From: Bacteroides oleiciplenus YIT 12058
GTDB taxonomy: Bacteria; Bacteroidota; Bacteroidia; Bacteroidales; Bacteroidaceae
DNA: 64,000 nucleotides
Assembly: GCF_000315485.1 (NCBI RefSeq)
Contig: NZ_JH992944.1
Location: forward strand, 382,603-446,602
Reading direction: 5' to 3'
Shown piece by piece: positions 1 to 8,176 of the stretch. A program made the position numbers and the translations under genes. Within the stretch, counting starts at the first letter, position 1. Each line of letters starts with the position of its first letter. The notes below the pieces were generated by a model. It was not told the origin of the DNA. It saw nothing but the letters and a program-made list of their open reading frames with translations, and ran no database searches.

Positions 1-1
1 G

Positions 2-406
2 ATTGCACTTGTCTGCATTGCCCTTCTGGCAGGATACATCCGCAACCGCCGCTTGCAGAAGAAGATTGAGCGCGGAGAACTGGATGCCATGCCTGAAGTG
101 AAAGAAGTGGATGCAGAGTGTTGTGGACAGCATGAGGTATGCGAACGGGACAGTCTGTTGGCTGCCGTCAGCAAGAAGATAGAGTATTACGACGATGAAG
201 AATTGGACAAATACATCGGTGTTGCTCCCGAAGATTATACTTCTGAACAAGAAGATGAATTCAGGGATATATTCTATACAATGCAAGATACTGACGTTGC
301 CGGATGGGTGCGAAGCCTGCAACTGCGCGGAATCGCGTTGCCGGACAATATTAAAGACGAAGTATTCCTTATTATTGGAGAGAGAAGAACAGTGATTAGC
401 GGTTAG
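2..406 (+). CDS. C-terminal part of an unrecognised membrane-anchored protein (partial)
   Basis: The reading frame is open from the window edge and stops at 404-406, so the true start lies outside. The visible part opens with a hydrophobic stretch (IALVCIALLAGY) followed by RNRR, which looks like one membrane segment with positive residues on the cytoplasmic side. After it comes an acidic soluble tail of about 115 residues with three cysteines close together (ECCGQHEVC). I do not recognise the family. It lies on the same strand as the metal ABC permease 85 bases downstream, so the two may be co-transcribed. A TTG codon at 53 could be read as a start, but the membrane segment upstream of it argues that the protein is longer. 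Confidence 0.6.
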   Translation: MALVCIALLAGYIRNRRLQKKIERGELDAMPEVKEVDAECCGQHEVCERDSLLAAVSKKIEYYDDEELDKYIGVAPEDYTSEQEDEFRDIFYTMQDTDVAGWVRSLQLRGIALPDNIKDEVFLIIGERRTVISG

Positions 407-490
407 TGATTAATACCATACGGTATGATAGTAAATCTCTATATACATTAACTGATAATCACTAATCACTAACAACTAATCACTAACAAC
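391..490. repeat. Intergenic inverted-repeat element with palindromic core
   Basis: The end of the upstream gene and the following gap hold two copies of AGTGATTA (391 and 405). Two copies of the complementary ACTAATCACTAACAA follow just before the GTG start at 491, so the transcript could fold into a long A+T-rich stem. Between the arms lies the hyphenated palindrome CATACGGTATG at 416-426. Elements of the same design occur at 20740, 37885, 38574, 39625, 40866 and 51711. Confidence 0.6.
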
Positions 491-1318
491 GTGGATTTAC
501 TGCAATATACATTCTTTCAACACGCCCTTATCGGCAGTTTGCTAGCAAGCATCGTTTGCGGACTTATCGGTACATACATTGTAACGAGACGGTTGGTGTT
601 CATTAGCGGCGGACTAACACATGCTTCTTTTGGTGGTATCGGTTTGGGACTCTATGCAGGCATCTCCCCTATTCTGGCAGCCGGTGTTTTTGCTGTGTTG
701 TCTGCGTTTGGGGTGGAGTGGCTAAGCAAACGCAATGATATGCGCGAAGATTCGGCCATTGCCGTATTCTGGACGCTGGGTATGGCATTGGGCATTATGT
801 TCACTTTCCTTTCTCCGGGGTTTGCGCCCGACCTGTCTGCTTATCTGTTTGGCAATATCCTGACGATTACGATGACTGATATAGCTTTGTTGGCAGGGCT
901 TGCGGTGATACTGACCATCTTCTTTGTACTTTATTTACGTCCGATTATTTATGTTGCTTTCGACAGGGAGTTTGCCCGTTCGCAAGGAATTCCGGTACAG
1001 ATATTTGAGTACGTGCTGATGATGTTCATTGCGCTGACCATCGTTGCCTGCCTGCGCATGGTGGGTATCGTGCTGGTCATTTCGCTGCTCACCATTCCGC
1101 AAATGACGGCGAACTTATTCTCACACCGTTTTCACCGCATTATATGGTTGTCCATCGGCATCGGTTATCTCAGTTGCCTGGGTGGGCTGATGATATCTTA
1201 TTATCTCAATGTGCCTTCGGGGGCAGCTATCATCTTCTTTTCCATTATTATATATGTGATATGTAAGTTGGGAAAGAGTTTTTATTTATCTTTACGGCAG
1301 AAAACGCAGAACCCGTAA
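491..1318 (+). CDS. Metal ABC transporter permease, ZnuB/TroC (ABC-3) family
   Basis: This 275-residue protein is almost entirely hydrophobic, with eight or so membrane segments, and matches the ABC-3 permease family that carries zinc, manganese or iron into the cytoplasm. Typical features are the N-terminal block SLLASIVCGLIGTYIVTRR followed by a GGLTHASFGGIGLG stretch, and a C-terminal VGIVLVISLLTIPQMTA block. The start is GTG at 491, which gives the usual N-terminus for this family in Bacteroides. The ATPase and the metal-binding protein that should partner it are not in the window, so the metal cannot be assigned. The next gene begins 16 bases after its stop, suggesting one transcript. 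Confidence 0.88.
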   Translation: MDLLQYTFFQHALIGSLLASIVCGLIGTYIVTRRLVFISGGLTHASFGGIGLGLYAGISPILAAGVFAVLSAFGVEWLSKRNDMREDSAIAVFWTLGMALGIMFTFLSPGFAPDLSAYLFGNILTITMTDIALLAGLAVILTIFFVLYLRPIIYVAFDREFARSQGIPVQIFEYVLMMFIALTIVACLRMVGIVLVISLLTIPQMTANLFSHRFHRIIWLSIGIGYLSCLGGLMISYYLNVPSGAAIIFFSIIIYVICKLGKSFYLSLRQKTQNP

Positions 1319-1334
1319 AACCTACTGGCATAGT

Positions 1335-4300
1335 TTGAAACGCAAAGCAGTCTACCTCACTGGCATCTTAGTGACTTTGATGCTCGTTGCCGGATGTTCC
1401 ACTCGAAAGAATACAGCCGGTACACGCTTCTACCATGCCCTGACCACCCGCTACAACGTTTACTTCAATGGCAACGAAGCCTATAAGACCGGACTCGAAA
1501 CACAACAGCAAGGAAATAAGGACAATTATATGGAGGTGCTTCCCCTCTACCCCATAGGCAATAAAGAAACCACAAGTATCGGCACTTCCGACTTCGACCG
1601 GGCTATTGAAAAAGCACAAAAAGCCATCCGACAGCACTCCATCAAACGACGCCCTATCCGCAAGCCGGGGCGGGCATACACCGATGAATATAAGAAATGG
1701 CTGGCACGTCGTGAATTCAATCCTTTCATACACCGCGCATGGCTGTTGCTAGGCAAAGCGCAATATCAGAAAGGAGACTTCCCGGAAGCTGCATCAACAT
1801 TCTCCTACATCGCACGCCTTTACGACGGACAAACGGGCATTACTTCCGAAGCACTCATCTGGCTGTCCCGCTGTTACTCTGCATTGGGTTGGCAATATGA
1901 CGCTGAAGACGCCTTGAGCCGGGTGAACAACGACAGTCTGCCCCTATCACTGGCAGTTCCGTATGCCTCGGCAACGGGAAATTTCCTGTTGGGCAGTAAG
2001 CGGTACAGGGAAGCCATTCCGCATCTGGAAAAAACCGCCAAAAACGAAAAGAATAAGAAACAGAAAGCACGATGTTACTACCTCTTGGGGCAGACTTACC
2101 AAATGTTGCAGCAACCAGAGCAAGCCTATCAAGCTTACAGCAAAGTAATCCGCCTCAACCCACCGTATGAGCTGGCTCTCAGCGCCCGCATCCGACAAAC
2201 GGAAGTGATGCCCGCCTCTAACAGTCGCAAAATCATAGGAAAACTGTTGCGTCTCAGCCGTGACGAAAAGAATGAAGAATTTCTGGACCAGATATATTAT
2301 GCACTGGGCAACGTCTATCTTGCCGAAAAAGATACGGTTCAGGCCCTTGCCGCCTATCATAAAGGAATAGAAAAGAGCAAACGAAACGGCGTAGAGAAAG
2401 GTGTTCTGCAACTAACGCTGGGAAATCTATATTGGCAGCAGGCACGCTATGCCGAAGCGCAGAAAGCATACGCCGAAGCCATCGGATTGATAGACAAGAC
2501 GCATCAGGAATATGACACCGCTACCACTCGTTCGGAAATCCTGGACGAACTGGTACCACACACCACTGCCATACAATTGCAAGACAGCTTGCAACGCCTT
2601 GCCGGAATGACGGAAGAAGAAAGGCTGAGCATAATAAAGGAAATCATCGCGCAAGTCATTGCCCGGGAAGAAGCAGAACGCAAAGCGGCAGAGGAAGCGG
2701 AACGGGAAACCAACCGTCAACAAATGCTTGATGAAGCTGCCAACCAATTGCCCGCCACTTCCATCGTCACCCGACCGGGACAAAGTACCACCACTACTCC
2801 GCAAACCACCCAACCTACCATAGGGGGAAAGCAAGCCTGGTACTTCTACAACCCGCAATTAGTGGAACAGGGGAAAGCGGAATTCCAACGTTTATGGGGG
2901 CGCCGGAAGCTGGAAGATAACTGGCGGAGAAAGAATAAAACTGTAGTTGCCCTGGATGATTTCGGGGAAATAGATTATAACGAGCCCGAACAGACTGCCG
3001 GAACAGATTCTATTCAGAACAACAAGGAAGGTGAAACCAACCGCACCCACTCACAGAATAGTGAGAACGAGAAAACAGGTATCGGTAACAACGAAAAAAC
3101 AGACACCGACAGCCTTGCCAACGACACGCATCGCCCGGAATACTATCTATCACAAATTCCACTGACAGAAGAAGCAATGAAAGCTTCAAACGCATTGTTA
3201 TCAGAAGCCCTGTATGGCGCCGGAATGATATTCAAAGACCGTATGCAGGATTTCCGAAAGGCGGAAGCCGCCTTTGAACGACTTGTAAGCCAGTTCCCGG
3301 ACTTCGCGCAACTGGATGAGGTGTATTATCAGTTATTCCTGACTGAATTAGCTATAAACCATTATGATAACTCTCCATCCATAGCGGAAACTGCACTACA
3401 ATTAGCCGAAAGATATAAGTCCGAGCTTATCGCTCGCTTCCCCGAAAGCCGTTACGCCAAAACGCTGGCCGACCCGGATTTTGCGGAGAACGCCGTGCAC
3501 GGTAAGCAACGCGAAGACTCGCTCTATACCCGCGCCTACGAGCATTTCCAGGCGGGAGACACTGCCACCGTACGTGCTGCTGCACATCTTTCCGCAGAGA
3601 TATATCCTCTGGGACAGCATCGCCCGAAGTTCATGTTCCTTGATGCCGTCACCCGTTTGCAAGGTGGAGAAACCAAGCAATTCCTCGCCACCCTGAAACA
3701 GCTTGTACAGCAATATCCGCAAAATGAAATCACCGACCTCGCCGCTCATATACTGAAAGGTGTACAGGAAGGGCGTTTGCTGGCCCGCGACAGTCATACA
3801 TTCGGTTCCATCTGGCAACGCCGGAATGCTGAACTTGCCGAAGTCGGTAACTTATTAGGCGATAGCCTGGGCAATGCCGCCGTCCTTCCACCGGACAGTG
3901 CATTCAGCACGGAGCGCAATGTTCCGTTCCTCTTTATCCTTGCCTACGAAGAAGGAAAAGTAAACGAAAACATGCTTCTGTTTGAAGTGGCACGCTATAA
4001 TTTCTCCACCTTCCTGGTGAAGAACTTTGATCTTGCCTTTGCTCACGAACGGGGTATCGGGATGCTGCAAATCAAACCATTCAGCAATTATGATGAAGCA
4101 CAGCAATATTTCCGCAGGCTCTATGCCACTCCTGAAATGGCTGCCCGGCTGAGCGGTATGCGTGCAGTGCTTATTTCGGAAGCAAATTATGAACAACTCA
4201 TCAAGCAATACAGTTTTGATGACTACGACACCTTCTACCGTGCCCACTTCTCTTCCATTCCGGAGCCCGAACTGAAAGGTTACACACTGGATGAACCTCT

Positions 4301-4397
4301 GCTAAACCTGCCTACCGAGGAAGAAGAACGGCAGAAAGAAGAAAATCTGCCTGCGGAAGAGGACGACCCGGAAAATGGTGTTATCTTTGAGGACTGA
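1335..4397 (+). CDS. porW: PorW/SprE-like TPR lipoprotein of type IX secretion
   Basis: The protein is a 1020-residue lipoprotein. Its signal peptide ends in LMLVAGC, giving Cys21, and the block TRFYHALTTRYNVYFNGNEAY after it is typical of the PorW/SprE family. That family is a periplasmic TPR lipoprotein linking parts of the type IX secretion machine in Porphyromonas and Flavobacterium. TPR-like repeats cover about residues 130-420, followed by a charged coiled region (about 420-490), a low-complexity Thr/Asn/Glu linker, and a second helical-repeat part from about 600. It ends in an acidic tail. The start is TTG at 1335, directly before the signal peptide. PorX follows after 11 bases, which supports the call. 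It is longer than characterised members because of the linker. It could instead serve another envelope process, since the core Por genes are not visible here. Confidence 0.68.
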   Translation: MKRKAVYLTGILVTLMLVAGCSTRKNTAGTRFYHALTTRYNVYFNGNEAYKTGLETQQQGNKDNYMEVLPLYPIGNKETTSIGTSDFDRAIEKAQKAIRQHSIKRRPIRKPGRAYTDEYKKWLARREFNPFIHRAWLLLGKAQYQKGDFPEAASTFSYIARLYDGQTGITSEALIWLSRCYSALGWQYDAEDALSRVNNDSLPLSLAVPYASATGNFLLGSKRYREAIPHLEKTAKNEKNKKQKARCYYLLGQTYQMLQQPEQAYQAYSKVIRLNPPYELALSARIRQTEVMPASNSRKIIGKLLRLSRDEKNEEFLDQIYYALGNVYLAEKDTVQALAAYHKGIEKSKRNGVEKGVLQLTLGNLYWQQARYAEAQKAYAEAIGLIDKTHQEYDTATTRSEILDELVPHTTAIQLQDSLQRLAGMTEEERLSIIKEIIAQVIAREEAERKAAEEAERETNRQQMLDEAANQLPATSIVTRPGQSTTTTPQTTQPTIGGKQAWYFYNPQLVEQGKAEFQRLWGRRKLEDNWRRKNKTVVALDDFGEIDYNEPEQTAGTDSIQNNKEGETNRTHSQNSENEKTGIGNNEKTDTDSLANDTHRPEYYLSQIPLTEEAMKASNALLSEALYGAGMIFKDRMQDFRKAEAAFERLVSQFPDFAQLDEVYYQLFLTELAINHYDNSPSIAETALQLAERYKSELIARFPESRYAKTLADPDFAENAVHGKQREDSLYTRAYEHFQAGDTATVRAAAHLSAEIYPLGQHRPKFMFLDAVTRLQGGETKQFLATLKQLVQQYPQNEITDLAAHILKGVQEGRLLARDSHTFGSIWQRRNAELAEVGNLLGDSLGNAAVLPPDSAFSTERNVPFLFILAYEEGKVNENMLLFEVARYNFSTFLVKNFDLAFAHERGIGMLQIKPFSNYDEAQQYFRRLYATPEMAARLSGMRAVLISEANYEQLIKQYSFDDYDTFYRAHFSSIPEPELKGYTLDEPLLNLPTEEEERQKEENLPAEEDDPENGVIFED

Positions 4398-4408
4398 AAA
4401 CATAAAAT

Positions 4409-5974
4409 ATGAAGAAAGACAGATTACTTTGGGTAGACGATGAAATCAGTTTGTTGCGACCGCACATCCTGTTTCTGGAAGGCAAAGGTTACGAAGTCGA
4501 CACCGTAACCAACGGACAGGATGCGCTCGACCGCTGCCGTGCCACTACCTACGACCTCATCTTTCTGGACGAGAACATGCCCGGACTGAGCGGTCTGCAA
4601 ACCCTGGCACTGATAAAAGAAATCTGCCCCACCGTCCCCGTCATCATGATTACCAAAAGCGAAGAAGAAAATATCATGGATATGGCTATCGGGCAAAAGA
4701 TAGCGGATTACCTTATCAAACCTGTCAACCCCAACCAGATATTACTGTCACTAAAGAAGAACCTGCACCGCCGGGACATAGTCAGCGAAGCCGCACAGAC
4801 CGGTTATCAACAGAACTTCGGCAAGATAGGCATGCAAATCAACGATTCGCTGACCGCCGCCGACTGGATGGAACTATACCGCCGCCTCGTATACTGGGAA
4901 CTGGAACTGGAAGCAACGGACAGCCCCATGAGTGAAATGCTTGCCATGCAGAAGGCAGAAGCCAACTCCGCTTTCGCCAAGTTCATCAAGAAGCACTATG
5001 CAGATTGGGTATCAACGAAAGATACTCCCCTCGACCGTCCCCTCATGAGCCCGGACATTTTCAAGCGTATCCTTTTCCCGCTGTTGGACAAAGGCGAAAA
5101 AGTCTTCTTCATCGTCCTCGACAACTTCCGCTACGACCAGTGGCGTGTCCTCGCCGACGAGCTATCCGGCTTGTTCAATATCGACGAACAACTTTATTTC
5201 AGCATCCTGCCCACTGCCACACAATATGCCCGCAACGCCATCTTCTCCGGTCTGATGCCCGACCAGATAGCGCGGCTCTTTCCGGAATTGTGGGTAGATG
5301 AAGACGAAGAAGAAAACAAGAACCTGAACGAAGCTCCGCTGATACGTACCATCATCGAGCGTTATCGCCGCAACGATACATTCTCTTATCATAAAATAAA
5401 TGACGCCGCAGGTGCCGAACGCTTATTGGCACAACTGCCTGCACTGGCACAGAACGACCTCAACGTTGCCGTGTTCAACTTCATCGACATGTTGAGCCAC
5501 AGCCGCACGGAAAGTAAGATGATACGCGAACTCGCCTCCACCGAGGCAGCTTACCGCAGCATCACGCTTTCATGGTTCCGCCATTCACCGTTGAGCGACC
5601 TGCTGAAAGCACTTGCCAACCGCCAGTATCGTGTCATCATCACTACGGACCATGGTAGCATCCGCGTAGATAACCCGGTAAAAGTACAAAGTAACAGTAA
5701 AGAAATCAATGCCAACCTGCGCTACAAGCTATCGCGCAATATGGCATACAATCCTAAACAAGTGTTCGAAATCACCCGCCCCGCAGATATACACCTGCCC
5801 TCACCTAATGTGAGCACACGTTATATCTTTGCCACCGGACGGGATTTCTTTGCTTATCCGAATAATTATAATCACTACGTCAGCTACTACACTGATACCT
5901 TCCAGCATGGGGGAATCTCGATGGAAGAGATGATTATTCCGCTTATCACATTGAGCGGACGAGGGGGAGGATAA
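4409..5974 (+). CDS. porX: PorX-like response regulator with PglZ domain
   Basis: The 521-residue protein has an N-terminal receiver domain (about 1-120) with the acidic pair at 10-11 (WVDDE), the predicted phospho-acceptor Asp54 (IFLDENMPG) and the conserved lysine in LIKPVNP. The rest is a PglZ/alkaline-phosphatase-superfamily domain with metal-site stretches such as DNFRYDQW and ITTDHGS. This receiver-PglZ pairing defines PorX, which in Porphyromonas works with the histidine kinase PorY and sigma factor SigP to control type IX secretion genes, and hydrolyses oligonucleotides in vitro. Neither PorY nor SigP is in the window. It lies 11 bases after the porW-like gene and 89 bases before tsaE; the PorX-TsaE order is, as I recall it, common in Bacteroidetes. 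All residues expected for phosphorylation are present. Confidence 0.88.
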   Translation: MKKDRLLWVDDEISLLRPHILFLEGKGYEVDTVTNGQDALDRCRATTYDLIFLDENMPGLSGLQTLALIKEICPTVPVIMITKSEEENIMDMAIGQKIADYLIKPVNPNQILLSLKKNLHRRDIVSEAAQTGYQQNFGKIGMQINDSLTAADWMELYRRLVYWELELEATDSPMSEMLAMQKAEANSAFAKFIKKHYADWVSTKDTPLDRPLMSPDIFKRILFPLLDKGEKVFFIVLDNFRYDQWRVLADELSGLFNIDEQLYFSILPTATQYARNAIFSGLMPDQIARLFPELWVDEDEEENKNLNEAPLIRTIIERYRRNDTFSYHKINDAAGAERLLAQLPALAQNDLNVAVFNFIDMLSHSRTESKMIRELASTEAAYRSITLSWFRHSPLSDLLKALANRQYRVIITTDHGSIRVDNPVKVQSNSKEINANLRYKLSRNMAYNPKQVFEITRPADIHLPSPNVSTRYIFATGRDFFAYPNNYNHYVSYYTDTFQHGGISMEEMIIPLITLSGRGGG

Positions 5975-5997
5975 AAAGGCTAAACCTTGGCAGCGCC

Positions 5998-6045
5998 GAA
6001 GTTAAACATTGACACTGCCAAAGTTAAACATCGTCAAAGTTAAAG
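5998..6045 (+). repeat. Three short direct repeats between porX and tsaE
   Basis: The gap between porX and tsaE carries AAGTTAAACAT at 5999-6009 and 6021-6031, and a third shorter copy CAAAGTTAAAG at 6035-6045. The first two copies are exactly 22 bases apart, about two helical turns. This could be a protein-binding site or slippage-generated spacer; nothing else is seen in the 89-base gap. Confidence 0.45.
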
Positions 6046-6063
6046 TTATAAATAAAAGATAAT

Positions 6064-6489
6064 ATGGAAATCAAAATTCAATCTCTGGACCATATCCACG
6101 AAGCCGCCCGCGAATTTATCGCTGCAATGGGCGACAATACCGTTTTCGCTCTTTACGGAAAGATGGGAGCCGGTAAAACTACATTTATCAAGGCACTTTG
6201 CCAGGAACTGGGCGTTGAGGACGTTGTTACCTCTCCCACTTTTGCCGTCATCAATGAGTACCGCTCGGACATAGCGGGCGAGCTCATTTATCATTTCGAC
6301 TTCTACCGCATCAAGAAGCTGGAAGAAGTATATGACATGGGATATGAGGATTATTTCTACAGCGGAGCGCTCTGCTTTATCGAATGGCCGGAATTGGTAG
6401 AGGAACTGTTGCCGGGCAATACGATACGCGTCACTATCGAAGAACTGGAAGATGGCTCACGCAAGCTGACAATGGAAAGCCAGGAATAA
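6064..6489 (+). CDS. tsaE: TsaE, ATPase of tRNA t6A modification
   Basis: TsaE works in the cytoplasm with TsaB and TsaD to place threonylcarbamoyl on A37 of tRNAs that read ANN codons. The 141-residue length is normal. The P-loop GKMGAGKTT lies at residues 32-40, followed by the family block VTSPTFAVINEY and, near the end, the Walker-B-like CFIEWPE. The gene follows porX and precedes the small Imm17-type gene by 6 bases, so it is probably part of the porX transcript. Confidence 0.95.
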   Translation: MEIKIQSLDHIHEAAREFIAAMGDNTVFALYGKMGAGKTTFIKALCQELGVEDVVTSPTFAVINEYRSDIAGELIYHFDFYRIKKLEEVYDMGYEDYFYSGALCFIEWPELVEELLPGNTIRVTIEELEDGSRKLTMESQE

Positions 6490-6495
6490 GTCACT

Positions 6496-6711
6496 ATGAG
6501 CCAATATATCATTCAGGGAATTTTTGCAGTGGCCGGCATCATTTCACTGCTGGCTGCGGTGTTCGACTGGGAGTGGTTCTTCACTGCACGGAACACTCAG
6601 TTTGCGGTGAGGAGCGTGGGACGACAGCGTGCGAGGTTATTCTATGGAGTACTGGGAGTTATCCTCATCGGGATGTCGGTGTTCTTCTTTCTGAATACGC
6701 CGCCGGCATGA
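6496..6711 (+). CDS. Small two-helix membrane protein, Imm17-like
   Basis: This 71-residue protein has two hydrophobic helices (about 6-22 and 48-66) separated by a basic, aromatic loop containing WEWFF and GRQRARLFYG. That pattern matches the Imm17 family, small membrane proteins first grouped as predicted immunity proteins in polymorphic-toxin loci and common as single genes in Bacteroides. No toxin gene is adjacent; it follows tsaE by 6 bases and sits before a strong terminator, so it looks like the last gene of the housekeeping operon. The immunity role is only a family-level prediction and may be wrong for this orphan copy. Confidence 0.6.
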   Translation: MSQYIIQGIFAVAGIISLLAAVFDWEWFFTARNTQFAVRSVGRQRARLFYGVLGVILIGMSVFFFLNTPPA

Positions 6712-6727
6712 TTCAAGTTATAAGTAA

Positions 6728-6785
6728 CGCTATGTGTGTGGGCGAATGATTATTTGCCCACACACATAGCGCAACGCTTTTTGAC
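6728..6785. terminator. Strong intrinsic terminator between convergent genes
   Basis: A perfect 16-bp stem (6728-6743 with 6756-6771) and a 12-base loop are followed by CAACGCTTTTT. It lies between the end of the small membrane protein gene and the end of the convergent efflux gene, and should stop the plus-strand transcript. Confidence 0.85.
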
Positions 6786-6799
6786 TCTAATATACTTTC

Positions 6800-8173
6800 T
6801 TATTGCCATCCCCCGCCGAGCGCCTTATACAGCCGTACCAGCGTTATCTGCTTATCCCTTATCGCATTGCTCAGTCCTATCTGTGCATCAAAATATCCAC
6901 GCTGGGCATCCAACACATCCAAATATCCGATAACCCCGTTGATATACTGCAACTGGGCCAGCTCTACGTTCGTCCGTGCCGCCTGCTCCAATTGCAGACG
7001 CGACTCATAAATCTCCTTTATCTTGCCGAAATCCACAATCGCATTCCGCGCATCCTTGAAGGCAGTCAACACCGACTTCTCATATGCATAGACCTCCGCC
7101 TCATACGCCGCCTTCTTCGCCTTCAGCATCGCCCGGTTCTTACCCATAGCAAACAGCGGCGTCAGCAACGAACCGCTCAGGAAATGATAAGGTGACTTCA
7201 GGAAATCCGAGAACTCGGTACTCTCCAACCCGTAGTGAGCCGTCAGACTGAGACGGGGAAACATATTGGTGTATGCAACTCCCACCGTCGCATTCGCAGC
7301 AATCAGCTTCTGCTCCGCCTGACGCACATCCGGACGACGTTCCAGCAATGTGGAAGGAAGCCCCACAGGAAGACTTTCCGGCAGTTTCACCTCTTCCGGC
7401 AGCACCGAACGTTCTATCTTTCGCGGATACTCGCCCGCCAGGAAAGCAATGTCATTCTCTTTGATAGAAATCTTCCGTTCCAGGTCCGGCACCAGCGTTG
7501 CCGTACGTGCCAACTCCACCTGGGCCTGCTGATAAGAAGTCTCCGAAGTCAGACCACCCTCAAAACGGAGCTTCGCCAGCCGGACACCCTCCTTACGGGC
7601 ACCGAGTGTCTGGCGTACAATTGCCAATTCGTTATCCAACGCCACCAGCTCGAAATATGCCTGTGCCACTTCTGCCACCAGACTCATTTTCAAGGCACGT
7701 TGCGCTTCTATCGAACCCAGAAAGTCCGCCATACTCTTATCCTTCGCCCAACGCAGATTTCCCCAAAGGTCCACCTCCCACGAAACGATGGCTTTCGCCT
7801 CATAACTCCGGTCCGAATCATAATTATCGCCGCCATAGTTCTCTGCCTCCTTGTCTGCATACAGCTTGCCGCTGACTTGCGGGAAGAGATTGGCAAAGTC
7901 TATGCGCTTCATCGCCGCCAGTTCCTTCACCCGTGCGGCGGCAATCTTCATATCCTTATTATATTCAAGCGTCCGCTCGATGAGCGCTTGCAGGGTAGTA
8001 TCAGTGTAAATGGTCCACCACTGGCGGTCGGCAATGGAAAGTGTATCCTGCTCTGTAGAGTCAAGTTGCTGCGGCAGGTCCAGTTCCGGACGTGCATAGT
8101 GTTTACCCAACTGGCAGGAACTGAGCACCACTACCAGCACCATCATATAATATATCGTATATTTCCTTTTCAT
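6800..8173 (-). CDS. RND efflux outer-membrane lipoprotein, OprM/NodT-type TolC family
   Basis: This is the outer-membrane channel of a tripartite efflux pump. The 457-residue protein begins with a lipoprotein signal ending in VVLSSC (Cys20), followed by the family start YARPELDLPQQLD. It then has two TolC-type OEP repeats with long helices, including TSYQQAQVELARTATLVPDLERK and the mid-block LLERRPDVRQAEQKLIAANA that is diagnostic for NodT/OprM channels. It ends shortly after YLDVLDAQRGYFDAQIGLSN. It lies 3 bases behind the pump gene in the normal adaptor-pump-channel order, so the three are almost certainly one operon. Confidence 0.93.
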   Translation of the reverse strand: MKRKYTIYYMMVLVVVLSSCQLGKHYARPELDLPQQLDSTEQDTLSIADRQWWTIYTDTTLQALIERTLEYNKDMKIAAARVKELAAMKRIDFANLFPQVSGKLYADKEAENYGGDNYDSDRSYEAKAIVSWEVDLWGNLRWAKDKSMADFLGSIEAQRALKMSLVAEVAQAYFELVALDNELAIVRQTLGARKEGVRLAKLRFEGGLTSETSYQQAQVELARTATLVPDLERKISIKENDIAFLAGEYPRKIERSVLPEEVKLPESLPVGLPSTLLERRPDVRQAEQKLIAANATVGVAYTNMFPRLSLTAHYGLESTEFSDFLKSPYHFLSGSLLTPLFAMGKNRAMLKAKKAAYEAEVYAYEKSVLTAFKDARNAIVDFGKIKEIYESRLQLEQAARTNVELAQLQYINGVIGYLDVLDAQRGYFDAQIGLSNAIRDKQITLVRLYKALGGGWQ

Positions 8174-8176
8174 AGC

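Noticed and set aside
1335..5974. Claim of a complete type IX secretion locus
   Set aside because: Only PorW-like and PorX proteins are here; none of the core membrane components is in the window.
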